The notes below the pieces were generated by a model. The model worked only from the letters and a program-made list of their open reading frames with translations. It was not told the origin of the DNA and ran no database searches. DNA of 18,599 nucleotides from an uncultured Cyanobium sp. (GTDB lineage: Bacteria > Cyanobacteriota > Cyanobacteriia > PCC-6307 > Cyanobiaceae), in the NCBI GenBank assembly GCA_937919075.1, contig CALFOF010000083.1, positions 1 through 18,599 of the forward strand, given 5' to 3'. This document shows positions 1 to 5,858 of this stretch, one piece after another (position 1 is the stretch's first letter; each line of letters begins with the position of its first letter). A program made the translations under genes and the position numbers.

Positions 1-78
1 GAATTCGCAGGCCTGGCCGATCACGATCGGCCCGGAGCCCAGCAGCAGGATGCGGCGCAGATCCGTGCGGCGGGGCAT
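1..78 (-). CDS. carB: Carbamoyl-phosphate synthase large subunit, N-terminal fragment
   Basis: The reverse strand from an ATG at 78 reads into the left window edge with no stop: [20 protein letters not shown], then GQACEF. This is the conserved start of CarB, where the glycine-rich stretch [14 protein letters not shown] begins the first pre-ATP-grasp domain. CarB makes carbamoyl phosphate from bicarbonate, glutamine-derived ammonia and ATP, with CarA as glutaminase subunit, in the cytoplasm for pyrimidine and arginine synthesis. Only 26 codons are visible, so the rest of the gene, usually about 1,080-1,100 codons, lies outside. It is divergent from the DUF3318 gene, with about 114 bp between the starts. 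I see no convincing promoter in that gap. Confidence 0.9.
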   Translation of the reverse strand, partial: MPRRTDLRRILLLGSGPIVIGQACEF

Positions 79-192
79 GGGCGGTGGTCGAAGCCAAACG
101 CGCTCAGCCTCTCACGCCCACTGCCCGCTCCGCAGGCGTCTGGGGCGTGTGTCCTCGCTAACGTGGCGGTTTCCTATCCATTGTTCGGTGCG

Positions 193-828
193 ATGAGCGA
201 ACTCCAGCGCCTCAAGGGGCTGCTTCCTCCGGAGATGCAGAGCTGGGTGTTCGTGGAAGCCGCCGCGTCCGCCGATCCGCCCCTGGTCACGATCGAGGAG
301 ATCGGCCGCGATGAAGTGGAGATCCAGGTGGATCTCGAAACCTGGGACCAGCTGGCCCTCGACCACCGCAACCTGCTGTTCTGGCATGAGGTGGGCCGCA
401 TCCAGAACGATGCGGTTCCGCGCGACGGCTGGGAGATGGCAGCCCTGGCCATCGGCCTTGGCGGCGCCATCGGCGAACTGTGGGTGCAGGACGGCCTGCT
501 GCTGATGATGGCGCTGGGCTTGTCGGGCTTCGCCGGCTACCGGCTCTATCTCAAGAACAACTCCGAAAAGCGTCTGCAGGATGCGATCGCCGCCGATGAG
601 CGGGCCATCGCCCTGGCCACCCGTTTCGGCTACACCCTGCCCAATGCTTACAAGAGCCTGGGTGGTGCCCTCAAGGAGCTGGTCGAGCAGACCCGTAAGA
701 AGAAAAAGCGCGCCTTCTACGAAGATCGCCTGGAGGCTCTGCGCAAGAGTGCGGCCACTGCGCGCGCCGAAATGGCTCAGCAACAAGGCAGCCGCCAGTC
801 CGTCACCAGCGAGAACGTCTATGGATAG
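193..828 (+). CDS. DUF3318 family membrane protein
   Basis: This encodes 211 residues of a conserved cyanobacterial family of unknown function (DUF3318). The N-terminal part starts MSELQRLKGLLPPEMQSWVF. A soluble region ends in LLFWHEVGRIQND (residues 61-73). A hydrophobic hairpin follows at about residues 83-119 (MAALAIGLGGAIGELW then LLLMMALGLSGFAGY). A basic, probably helical C-terminus with a KKKKR run comes last. The H65-E66 pair within a helix looks faintly like a metalloprotease motif, but no complete HExxH is present. A GTG at 163 would add ten residues; I chose the ATG at 193 because family members, as I recall them, begin at MSELQ. Its 3' end overlaps rsfS by 8 nt, which suggests translational coupling. 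Confidence 0.85.
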   Translation: MSELQRLKGLLPPEMQSWVFVEAAASADPPLVTIEEIGRDEVEIQVDLETWDQLALDHRNLLFWHEVGRIQNDAVPRDGWEMAALAIGLGGAIGELWVQDGLLLMMALGLSGFAGYRLYLKNNSEKRLQDAIAADERAIALATRFGYTLPNAYKSLGGALKELVEQTRKKKKRAFYEDRLEALRKSAATARAEMAQQQGSRQSVTSENVYG

Positions 829-1189
829 TGATCGCCTCACCAGGCTCGCCGCCGAGGCCTGCGACGACCGCAAGGCCGTAGATATCCGTCTGATCCGGGT
901 CGATGAGGTTTCCTCCCTGGCCGACTGGTTCGTGATCTGCTCGGGCCTTTCTGATGTGCAGGTGCGGGCCATTGCCCGTTCGGTCGAAGACCGTCTGCTC
1001 TCCGAGGCGGGCCGCCTGCCGTTGCGCAAGGAAGGCCAGAACGAAGGGCGCTGGGTGCTGCTCGATTACGGCGAGCTGATCGTGCATGCGTTCACCCCCA
1101 GCGAACGTCGCTATTACGACCTCGAAGCGTTCTGGGGACACGGCGAACAGGTGCCCTTCCTAAGCTCCGAGGAGTCTGTTTCCCTCTGA
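821..1189 (+). CDS. rsfS: Ribosomal silencing factor RsfS (Iojap family)
   Basis: This is a 122-residue protein, the normal RsfS size. It shows the family core: an N-terminal helix (LAAEACDDRKAVDIRLIRV), the strand-helix SLADWFVICSGLSDVQVRAI (residues about 32-51), the variable middle, then WVLLDYGELIVHAFTPSERR and YYDLEAFW. RsfS binds ribosomal protein uL14 on the 50S subunit and blocks joining with 30S, lowering translation when nutrients are short. The ATG at 821 lies inside the last codons of the DUF3318 gene (8-nt overlap), so the two are probably one transcript. CGLD27 follows 16 nt downstream. In cyanobacteria the protein is related to the plastid Iojap family. The start is well supported because upstream in-frame codons would only overlap DUF3318 further. 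Confidence 0.95.
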   Translation: MDSDRLTRLAAEACDDRKAVDIRLIRVDEVSSLADWFVICSGLSDVQVRAIARSVEDRLLSEAGRLPLRKEGQNEGRWVLLDYGELIVHAFTPSERRYYDLEAFWGHGEQVPFLSSEESVSL

Positions 1190-1205
1190 TCGTTCGGCGG
1201 TTTCC

Positions 1206-1709
1206 ATGGCTCAGGTCTCCCCCCTTTCGACCTGTCCGGTGCCCGTTGAACAACAGCCTCTGGAGGAATACCGCCAGTTGCTGGCGTCCTGGTTTTTTGT
1301 TTGGCCGGTGCAGAGCTCCCGGTCCCTGTTGAAGCCCTTGGCGATCAGCTGGCTGCTGGCGCTGCCGCTGTGTCTGCTGATCGCCTATGGCAGCTGGCCG
1401 CTCCGCCACGCGCCCCTGCGGCTGGTGCTGGCGGCGGCGGTGGCGGCGGTTCTGCCCTCGCTGCTGCTGCTCACCCGCCAGTGGCTGGGCTGGAGCTACG
1501 TGAACCGGCGCCTCACCTCCGAGCGGGTGGAGTACGAGGAATCCGGCTGGTACGACGGCCAGGTGTGGGAGAAGCCGCTGTCCTGGCGCCAGCAGGATCT
1601 GCTGGTGGCCCGCCACGAAGTGCGGCCCGTACTGGAGCGGCTGCGGCAGGGCCTGCTGCTGGCCGCTGCGGTGCTGCTGGGAGGAACCGGGCTCTGCCAG
1701 GCTCTTTGA
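1206..1709 (+). CDS. CGLD27-like (Ycf36-type) membrane protein
   Basis: The 167-residue protein has the family signature near the N-terminus (CPVPVEQQPLEEYRQL). Two hydrophobic segments lie at about residues 41-62 and 71-96. The most conserved block, RRLTSERVEYEESGWYDGQV then WEKP, covers about residues 101-124, and a third hydrophobic helix closes the protein at about 146-167. The family (CGLD27, formerly DUF1230; Ycf36 in red-lineage plastids) occurs in cyanobacteria, algae and plants and is thought to be photosynthesis-associated. In plants and algae it has been linked to growth under metal stress, but no reaction is established. It probably sits in the thylakoid or cytoplasmic membrane. 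It follows rsfS by 16 nt and precedes the asparaginase gene by 41 nt. Confidence 0.88.
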   Translation: MAQVSPLSTCPVPVEQQPLEEYRQLLASWFFVWPVQSSRSLLKPLAISWLLALPLCLLIAYGSWPLRHAPLRLVLAAAVAAVLPSLLLLTRQWLGWSYVNRRLTSERVEYEESGWYDGQVWEKPLSWRQQDLLVARHEVRPVLERLRQGLLLAAAVLLGGTGLCQAL

Positions 1710-1714
1710 ACCTT

Positions 1715-1736
1715 GGCCCCGGGCGTTCGCGGGGCC
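1715..1736 (+). other. Intercistronic GC hairpin
   Basis: A 7-bp perfect inverted repeat (GGCCCCG / CGGGGCC) with an 8-nt loop lies between the CGLD27 stop and the asparaginase start. No T-run follows, so it is not a classical intrinsic terminator. It could stabilise or separate the two parts of the transcript, or be a by-product of high GC. Confidence 0.3.
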
Positions 1737-1750
1737 CCGAACTCTCTGCG

Positions 1751-2734
1751 ATGTCCCTGTCTTCCAGTTTCGGCTCCTCCCAGCGGCCCGGCGTGCCCCC
1801 CCTGGAGGTGCGGCTGCTGCGTGCCGGCATCACCGAGTCGGTGCACCGCGTCCACGCCGTCGTCTGCGACAAGCGCGGCCGGGTGCTGATGCGTGCCGGT
1901 GACCCCCAGCAGCTCAGTTTCATGCGCTCGGCACTGAAGCCGTTCCAGGCCCAGGCGTATGTGAGCAGCGGTGCCGCCGATCTGGCTGGTGCCGACAGCC
2001 GCAGCCTGGCGATCGCCTGCGCCTCCCATGCCGACACGCCGGCCCATGCCCGCGAAGCGTTCAAGATCCTCTGGAGCGCCGATCTCGAAACCGACCAGCT
2101 GCAGTGCCCGCCGCCGCGGGCCGACGCCAGCCCGCTGGAGCACAACTGTTCGGGCAAGCACGCCGCCTTTCTGGCCACCTGCCGCCGCATGAACTGGGCG
2201 CTTGATACTTACCTCCAGCCCGATCACCCGCTGCAGCAGCAGGTTTTCAAGGGGGTGGGAGAACTGCTGGGCCTGCCTGGGGCCGAGCTGGTCACCGCCC
2301 GCGACGACTGCGGTGCCCCCACCTTGCAGATCCAGTTGGCCCAGATGGCGTTGCTGTTCGCCCACCTGGGCGGCTCGGAACAACCCGAGCTGGAGCGGCT
2401 GAGCCGGGCGATGCTGGCCCATCCGGAGCTGGTGGCCGGCGAAGGTCGCTTTGACACCGAGTTGATGCGGCGGGGCCATGGCCTGGTGGTGAGCAAGGGA
2501 GGTGCCGAAGGCATCCAGTGCCTGGCCCGCATGGGCGAGGGGCTGGGGGTGGCGATCAAGGTCGAGGACGGTGCCAGCCGCGCCAAACACGCGGTGACGC
2601 TGCACCTGCTGCGGCAGCTCGACTGGCTGACGGCGCTCACCCTCGAAGAGCTCGAAGACCAGTTCCTCGCCCCCGGCCCGGGCCTACGGCTGGAGGTCAG
2701 CGGCGAGCTGCGTTTCGACGCCATGGCTCGCTGA
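1751..2734 (+). CDS. Asparaginase (Asparaginase_II / Rhizobium ReAII-type family)
   Basis: This is a 327-residue enzyme predicted to hydrolyse L-asparagine to aspartate and ammonia. It belongs to the family of the inducible Rhizobium etli asparaginase, unrelated to the E. coli AnsA/AnsB and plant-type enzymes. All family hallmarks are visible: SALKPFQA (S60, K63), CASHAD (S92), HNCSGKH (C133, K136), DDCGAPT (C187) and VSKGGAEG (K249). In the Rhizobium enzyme the equivalent Ser-Lys pairs act in catalysis and the Cys/Lys set binds zinc. No signal peptide is seen, so it is cytoplasmic. The frame is open upstream to 1301, but that part overlaps CGLD27. The ATG at 1751 was chosen because homology begins about 20 residues later (VRLLRAGITESVHRVHAVV). 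It is probably the last gene of the rsfS transcript. Confidence 0.88.
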   Translation: MSLSSSFGSSQRPGVPPLEVRLLRAGITESVHRVHAVVCDKRGRVLMRAGDPQQLSFMRSALKPFQAQAYVSSGAADLAGADSRSLAIACASHADTPAHAREAFKILWSADLETDQLQCPPPRADASPLEHNCSGKHAAFLATCRRMNWALDTYLQPDHPLQQQVFKGVGELLGLPGAELVTARDDCGAPTLQIQLAQMALLFAHLGGSEQPELERLSRAMLAHPELVAGEGRFDTELMRRGHGLVVSKGGAEGIQCLARMGEGLGVAIKVEDGASRAKHAVTLHLLRQLDWLTALTLEELEDQFLAPGPGLRLEVSGELRFDAMAR

Positions 2735-2756
2735 CGCTGGCGGGCTGTTGAGCTGT

Positions 2757-2778
2757 CTGGTGGCTTCGCGGCCACCAG
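2757..2778 (+). terminator. Possible weak terminator or processing hairpin after the asparaginase gene
   Basis: CTGGTGGC and GCCACCAG form a perfect 8-bp stem with a 6-nt TTCGCG loop, 23 nt after the asparaginase stop. No T-run follows, so intrinsic termination is doubtful. It may act as an mRNA 3' stabiliser upstream of the separately promoted tRNA. Confidence 0.4.
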
Positions 2779-2802
2779 CACCAGCCCCCAAGGCCCCGCC
2801 CA

Positions 2803-2832
2803 TTGCCGGAAAGCACCCCCGGCTTGTAGTAT
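2803..2832 (+). promoter_or_regulatory. Candidate sigma70-type promoter of tRNA-fMet
   Basis: TTGCCG (2803-2808) and TAGTAT (2827-2832) are separated by 18 nt and lie 11 nt upstream of the mature tRNA 5' end. Each matches the -35 or -10 consensus at four of six positions. The spacing suggests transcription starting a few nucleotides before the tRNA. The position supports the call more than the sequence does. Confidence 0.45.
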
Positions 2833-2843
2833 GTCAAAGGCGA

Positions 2844-2920
<77 letters not shown>

Positions 2921-2930
2921 CTTTTCATTC

Positions 2931-2960
2931 ACCGGTTGCACACGTGCAACCGGTTTTTTT
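2931..2960 (+). terminator. Rho-independent terminator of tRNA-fMet
   Basis: ACCGGTTGCAC (2931-2941) and GTGCAACCGGT (2944-2954) are perfect inverted repeats of 11 bp, followed directly by a T-run ending at 2960. It lies 10 nt after the tRNA CCA end. The tight 2-nt spacer means the outermost 9-10 pairs form the working stem. Confidence 0.9.
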
Positions 2961-3049
2961 ATGGGCAGATGGCGGCCCCGCAGGCGCCATCTCGGCGGCA
3001 GGCCGTCGCCGCCTAAGGTCGCCTCGCCACGCCCGTTTCTGGCCTGCCG

Positions 3050-4732
3050 ATGACGCTCGCCGATCCCGGACCTCTGGTTGATGCGGTGGTGGTGGGGTCC
3101 GGCGCCACTGGCGGTGTTGCTGCCATGGTGCTGGCGAGCGCCGGCCTGCAGGTGCTGGTGCTCGATGCCGGGCCCGCGCTCAGTGCCCGCCAGGCCTTTG
3201 GTCGTGAGCCGCTGAACAGCCTCAAGCGGGTGGCCAACATCAGCAGCGGCCGTCAGTGGCAACAGGTGCAGCATCCGGGCTATTGGAAGGCCAACCCAGA
3301 CCTGTACGTCGATGAGCGGCAGAACCCCTACAGCACGCCCCCTGATCGCCCTTTCCTCTGGAGTCGGGGGCGGCAGGTTGGCGGCAAGAGCCTTACCTGG
3401 GGCGGCATCACCCTGCGCCTCTCCGACCACGAGTTCAAGGCGGGCGAGCGGGATGGCCATGGCCCGTCCTGGCCGATTTGCCACGCCGACCTGGCCCCCT
3501 ACTACAGCCGACTGGAGCGCTTCCACGGCGTGCACGGCCATCGCGATGGCCTGCCCCAGTTGCCGGATGGGGAGTTTCAGCCACCGCTGCCATTCACGCC
3601 GGCGGAGCGCCACCTCCAGCAGGCGATCGGCCGGGAGTTGGATCTGCCGCTGATCCACTCCCGTGGCTTTGCGCTGCACCGCCCCGGCAGCGGCCCCTGG
3701 CCCCGCTCCTGCTCCCAGGGGGGAGCACTGGCCCAGGCCCTGGCCACCGGCCGGGTGACGCTCCGCCCCGGGGCGGTGGTGAGCCATGTGGAGTTCGATC
3801 GCACGCGCCGCCGCGCCGAGGCCGTGGTGTACGTGGAGGGGGCCAGCGGTACACGGCAGCGGGTGCAGGCCCAGCTGGTGGTGCTCTGCGCCTCCACGCT
3901 GGAATCGGTGCGGATCCTGCTCCACTCCACAGAGGCGCATCAGCCCAATGGGCTGGCTGATCCCTCCGGCAGCCTGGGCCGCCATCTGATGGATCACATC
4001 TCCAGTTGCCGCTTCTTCGCGCTTCCCGATCAGCCGCCCCCGTCCGGCCCCAGCGAATTGTCCGGGGCGGGCAGTGCCTTCATTCCCAACACCGTGAACC
4101 TCGGCGATGGGGCCGAGCCTGTGCCCTTCCGCCGTGGCTACGGCCTCTGGGCTGGCGTGCAGCGCTTTGATCCACCGGCTCCGTTCAAGCGGTGCCCCGG
4201 TGAGGCGGTCGGCTTCCTGATCGGCCAGGGGGAAGTGCTGCCCCAGGCCCACAACCGACTCACCCTTTCGGGCACCGCCACCGATGCCTGGGGCCTGCCG
4301 GCCCCCCACATCGATGTGCACTGGGGCGAGAACGAAACGCAGCTGGTGGCCCACATGCAGGCGCGCATGGCGGCGGTGGTGGCGGCTGCCGGTGGACGCA
4401 TCCGGCCGTTGGAGGATCTGTTTCTGTTTCCGATCGCCGAGCCGCTGCTGCGACTCGGTGTGGCGTTGTCAGCGGAGGCGGCGCCGCCGGGCTACTTCAT
4501 CCATGAACTGGGTGGAGCCCGCATGGCGGCTGGCCCGGACAGCGGGGTGGTGGACCCTTGGAACCGCTGCTGGCAGGCCCCCAATCTGCTGGTCACCGAT
4601 GGGGCCTGCTGGCCCAGTGCCGGCTGGCAGAGCCCCACGCTCACGGAGATGGCGATCACCTGGCGAGCCTGCGCCCATGCCGCCCACAGGTTGCGCACCG
4701 GCGCGATCGATGGGGCTGTGAGCGCCTCCTGA
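3050..4732 (+). CDS. GMC-family FAD-dependent oxidoreductase
   Basis: This 560-residue flavoprotein belongs to the glucose-methanol-choline oxidoreductase family. The N-terminal dinucleotide fold is VVVGSGATGGVAAMVLASAG (from residue 13), followed by the ribose-binding LDAG. A second FAD-contacting block is WSRGRQVGGKSLTWGG (about residues 104-119). VVLCASTLESVRILLHS precedes the substrate domain. The C-terminal block has HELGGARM (H485, the expected catalytic base), LLVTDGACWPSAGWQSPTLT and EMAITWRA. Ser528 occupies the position before Pro where family members usually have Asn or His. No signal peptide or Tat motif is visible. The substrate cannot be read from sequence; an alcohol or sugar is likely. 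It stands alone between two strong terminators, so it is an independent transcription unit. The ATG at 3050 lies just before the FAD motif. Confidence 0.9.
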   Translation: MTLADPGPLVDAVVVGSGATGGVAAMVLASAGLQVLVLDAGPALSARQAFGREPLNSLKRVANISSGRQWQQVQHPGYWKANPDLYVDERQNPYSTPPDRPFLWSRGRQVGGKSLTWGGITLRLSDHEFKAGERDGHGPSWPICHADLAPYYSRLERFHGVHGHRDGLPQLPDGEFQPPLPFTPAERHLQQAIGRELDLPLIHSRGFALHRPGSGPWPRSCSQGGALAQALATGRVTLRPGAVVSHVEFDRTRRRAEAVVYVEGASGTRQRVQAQLVVLCASTLESVRILLHSTEAHQPNGLADPSGSLGRHLMDHISSCRFFALPDQPPPSGPSELSGAGSAFIPNTVNLGDGAEPVPFRRGYGLWAGVQRFDPPAPFKRCPGEAVGFLIGQGEVLPQAHNRLTLSGTATDAWGLPAPHIDVHWGENETQLVAHMQARMAAVVAAAGGRIRPLEDLFLFPIAEPLLRLGVALSAEAAPPGYFIHELGGARMAAGPDSGVVDPWNRCWQAPNLLVTDGACWPSAGWQSPTLTEMAITWRACAHAAHRLRTGAIDGAVSAS

Positions 4733-4830
4733 CCGGACCACGCGGGCGGTGTCAACGACCACAAAAGCAATCAGGGGCCTCCTGCACAATTCGCGAGCGA
4801 CCTTTAACCGGGTCGGGCAAGGGAGATTCC

Positions 4831-4861
4831 AAAGCGGGGGCCTTCGGGCTTCCGCTTTTTT
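4831..4861 (+). terminator. Strong rho-independent terminator after the GMC gene
   Basis: The arms AAAGCGGGGGCC and GGCTTCCGCTTT form a 12-bp stem (two G-U pairs) closed by a TTCG tetraloop and followed by six T residues. There is no T-run in the opposite sense, so it acts on the plus strand. It is 98 nt after the GMC stop. That is a long 3' UTR, and the hairpin could instead end a short independent transcript. I see no known small RNA motif in 4733-4830. Confidence 0.9.
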
Positions 4862-4904
4862 GTTGGTGGCTTGCGAACCAGCAGGCTGTTCCCGAACCGC
4901 AGTT

Positions 4905-4947
4905 AACGGCGCATTGTTTGTTGTCGGCGCGTACGGCTTGCGCCGTT
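4905..4947. repeat. Inverted repeat, 9-bp arms
   Basis: AACGGCGCA (4905-4913) and TGCGCCGTT (4939-4947) are exact reverse complements separated by 25 nt. The spacer contains a further GGCGC that could pair with the second arm, so two alternative hairpins are possible. There is no T-run. Confidence 0.55.
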
Positions 4948-4999
4948 GATAGCGGTGTTCAAAGAAATGAAGTCCGGAAGATGCACGCTCACGGATCAA

Positions 5000-5108
5000 C
5001 CATGCGCGTTTGAAACCATACGCCTTTGAAATCACATGCCAAAAAAGCACATGCCTGAAAAGTCGCGTGGCTGAAAAGCACGTGAACGATAAGCACGTGC
5101 TTGGGAGA
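5000..5108 (+). repeat. Iteron-like imperfect tandem repeat, seven 15-16 nt units
   Basis: Units run 5000-5015, 5016-5031, 5032-5047, 5048-5062, 5063-5078, 5079-5093 and 5094-5108, with an approximate consensus CACRTGCCTGAAAAG. The first two share CCATRCGCSTTTGAAA almost exactly, the middle units share ATGCC-(T)GAAAAG, and the last three are built around CACGTG or CGCGTG. Period and degeneracy resemble a protein-binding array more than a coding repeat. No frame through it looks coding. Confidence 0.65.
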
Positions 5109-5141
5109 AATTTCTTCGGACCGGGCGGCCTGATTGATGCC

Positions 5142-5174
5142 CTCCGGTGCTGCTCCGGTGCAGCTCCGGTGCTG
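5142..5174 (+). repeat. Triple 11-nt tandem repeat
   Basis: CTCCGGTGCTG, CTCCGGTGCAG and CTCCGGTGCTG follow one another without spacers, differing at one base. They lie 15 nt beyond the DUF2811 stop codon (minus strand), so they would be in the 3' UTR of that transcript. Confidence 0.8.
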
Positions 5175-5189
5175 CCTCCCTGCTTCCCG

Positions 5190-5483
5190 TCAGATCAGAC
5201 GGCCTTTGGGCGGCTGGCTGCGCATGAACAGACCGTTGAGGTAGTGCTGCGTGACGCAGCCGTCGGTGCAGCCGTTCTGGAACAGAAAGCTGGCCAGGGC
5301 CGAACTGACCAGCTGGTACTGGTCCCAATGGGGATGGCTGCGGATGAAGTCGCGCATGCCGTCGAACAGCGGTTCAGGGATCTCCGCCTCCAGGCTCACG
5401 CGGCCCTCTGCAGCCACCCCGGCCTCACCAAGATCTGCCTTGCTCCGCCCGGTGCCGCTGGCGGCCTCGCTGCTGCTGCTCAT
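5190..5483 (-). CDS. DUF2811 family protein
   Basis: The 97-residue protein has a Ser/Gly-rich N-terminus (MSSSSEAASGTGRS) and a conserved cyanobacterial DUF2811 core from about residue 29. The core reads VSLEAEIPEPLFDGMRDFIR, SHPHWDQYQLVSSALASFLF and QNGCTDGCVTQHYLNGLF. The function of the family is unknown. The small helical fold with the pattern IPExLxxxMxxFxxxHPxWDQ is characteristic. The frame is open further upstream to a TTG at 5582, but the extra 33 residues lack the family pattern. The ATG at 5483 gives the usual size plus a short tail. The gene is transcribed in the same direction as cbiX but separated from it by about 360 bp, so it probably has its own promoter. It is flanked on both sides by unusual repeat clusters. 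Confidence 0.85.
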   Translation of the reverse strand: MSSSSEAASGTGRSKADLGEAGVAAEGRVSLEAEIPEPLFDGMRDFIRSHPHWDQYQLVSSALASFLFQNGCTDGCVTQHYLNGLFMRSQPPKGRLI

Positions 5484-5841
5484 GCCGTTGCGTCCCTGGC
5501 CTGTGGTCCTGTTCAGCGCGTCGCTCAATGCCGTGGCTCTTCGGTTAAGCCCACATAGCCACAGCGACGGCAGGCCCGTCAAAGCGGGGCGCCTGGGTGA
5601 AACCCATGCCGGCTCGCCTTGAGAAAGTCAGCTGCGGTGCCCCTTCCTCGCCGGTCATCCGCAAGCGGTCTGGCGGGTGAAGCCACTGAGATCGTTTGTC
5701 AAGAAGGCTGCCGGGAAACCCGCGTAATCCCCAGATTCAAGAGCTTGAAAGGCCTTCTCCCAGCCTCACCTGTGGAAAAACCCCTCCCGTTCTGGGGAAA
5801 ACCATGGTCACCTGGGGAAATCGTCGACATATCAGCAGGGC
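5484..5841. other. Intergenic region between DUF2811 and cbiX
   Basis: These 358 bp hold no recognisable gene. A very weak minus-strand promoter candidate for DUF2811 (TTGACG at 5582-5577, TATGTG at 5557-5552, 19-nt spacer) is visible. A TTGACA occurs at 5702-5697 on the minus strand without a matching -10. The end near cbiX carries the DnaA-box-like cluster. I looked for a cobalamin riboswitch because of the nearby CbiX gene and found no convincing B12-box. Confidence 0.6.
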
Positions 5842-5858
5842 TTATGTCCTGTGGATCT
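5771..5858 (-). promoter_or_regulatory. Cluster of four DnaA-box-like sites
   Basis: Read on the plus strand, the sites are TGTGGAAAA (5771-5779), TGGGGAAAA (5793-5801), TGGGGAAAT (5813-5821) and TGTGGATCT (5850-5858), each preceded by C. The first is the exact complement of TTTTCCACA, the DnaA box reported for cyanobacterial origins. The second differs from it at one base and the others at two or three. All four share orientation, and the first three are spaced 20-22 bp, about two helical turns. The last overlaps the final cbiX codons. Whether DnaA binds here is inference. No dnaN or dnaA gene is in the window. Confidence 0.45.

Larger units (their letters stand above)
4862..5189. other. Non-coding, AT-richer intergenic segment with repeats
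   Basis: No convincing gene is present; small frames here lack recognisable domains and cross repeats or the adjacent terminator. Base composition is visibly more AT-rich than the flanking genes, with many A-runs at 4955-5120. The segment contains a 9-bp inverted repeat (4905-4947), seven iteron-like units (5000-5108), a perfect 12-bp palindrome AAGCACGTGCTT (5091-5102), a 10-bp palindrome AGAAATTTCT (5106-5115) and a triple 11-nt repeat (5142-5174). Its function is unknown. Confidence 0.7.

Noticed and set aside
583..2016. HIP1 octamers GCGATCGC at 583-590 and 2009-2016
   Set aside because: I found just two in the whole window, about what a GC-rich sequence gives by chance. They are not an enriched repeat family here.
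4749..4949. 66-codon open frame starting MSTTTKAIRGLL, GTG start
   Set aside because: It runs through the strong terminator hairpin at 4831-4861 and has no recognisable domain, so it is most likely not translated.
5010..5558. Long plus-strand frame of 182 codons over the repeat tract and DUF2811
   Set aside because: It starts inside the iteron-like repeats and continues antisense to DUF2811, which has clear family homology on the other strand.
5600..5760. Possible cobalamin riboswitch near cbiX (GCCACTG and GGGAAACCC on the plus strand)
   Set aside because: The B12-box and the conserved core order are missing, and on the plus strand no B12-related gene follows. On the minus strand it lies after cbiX rather than before it.
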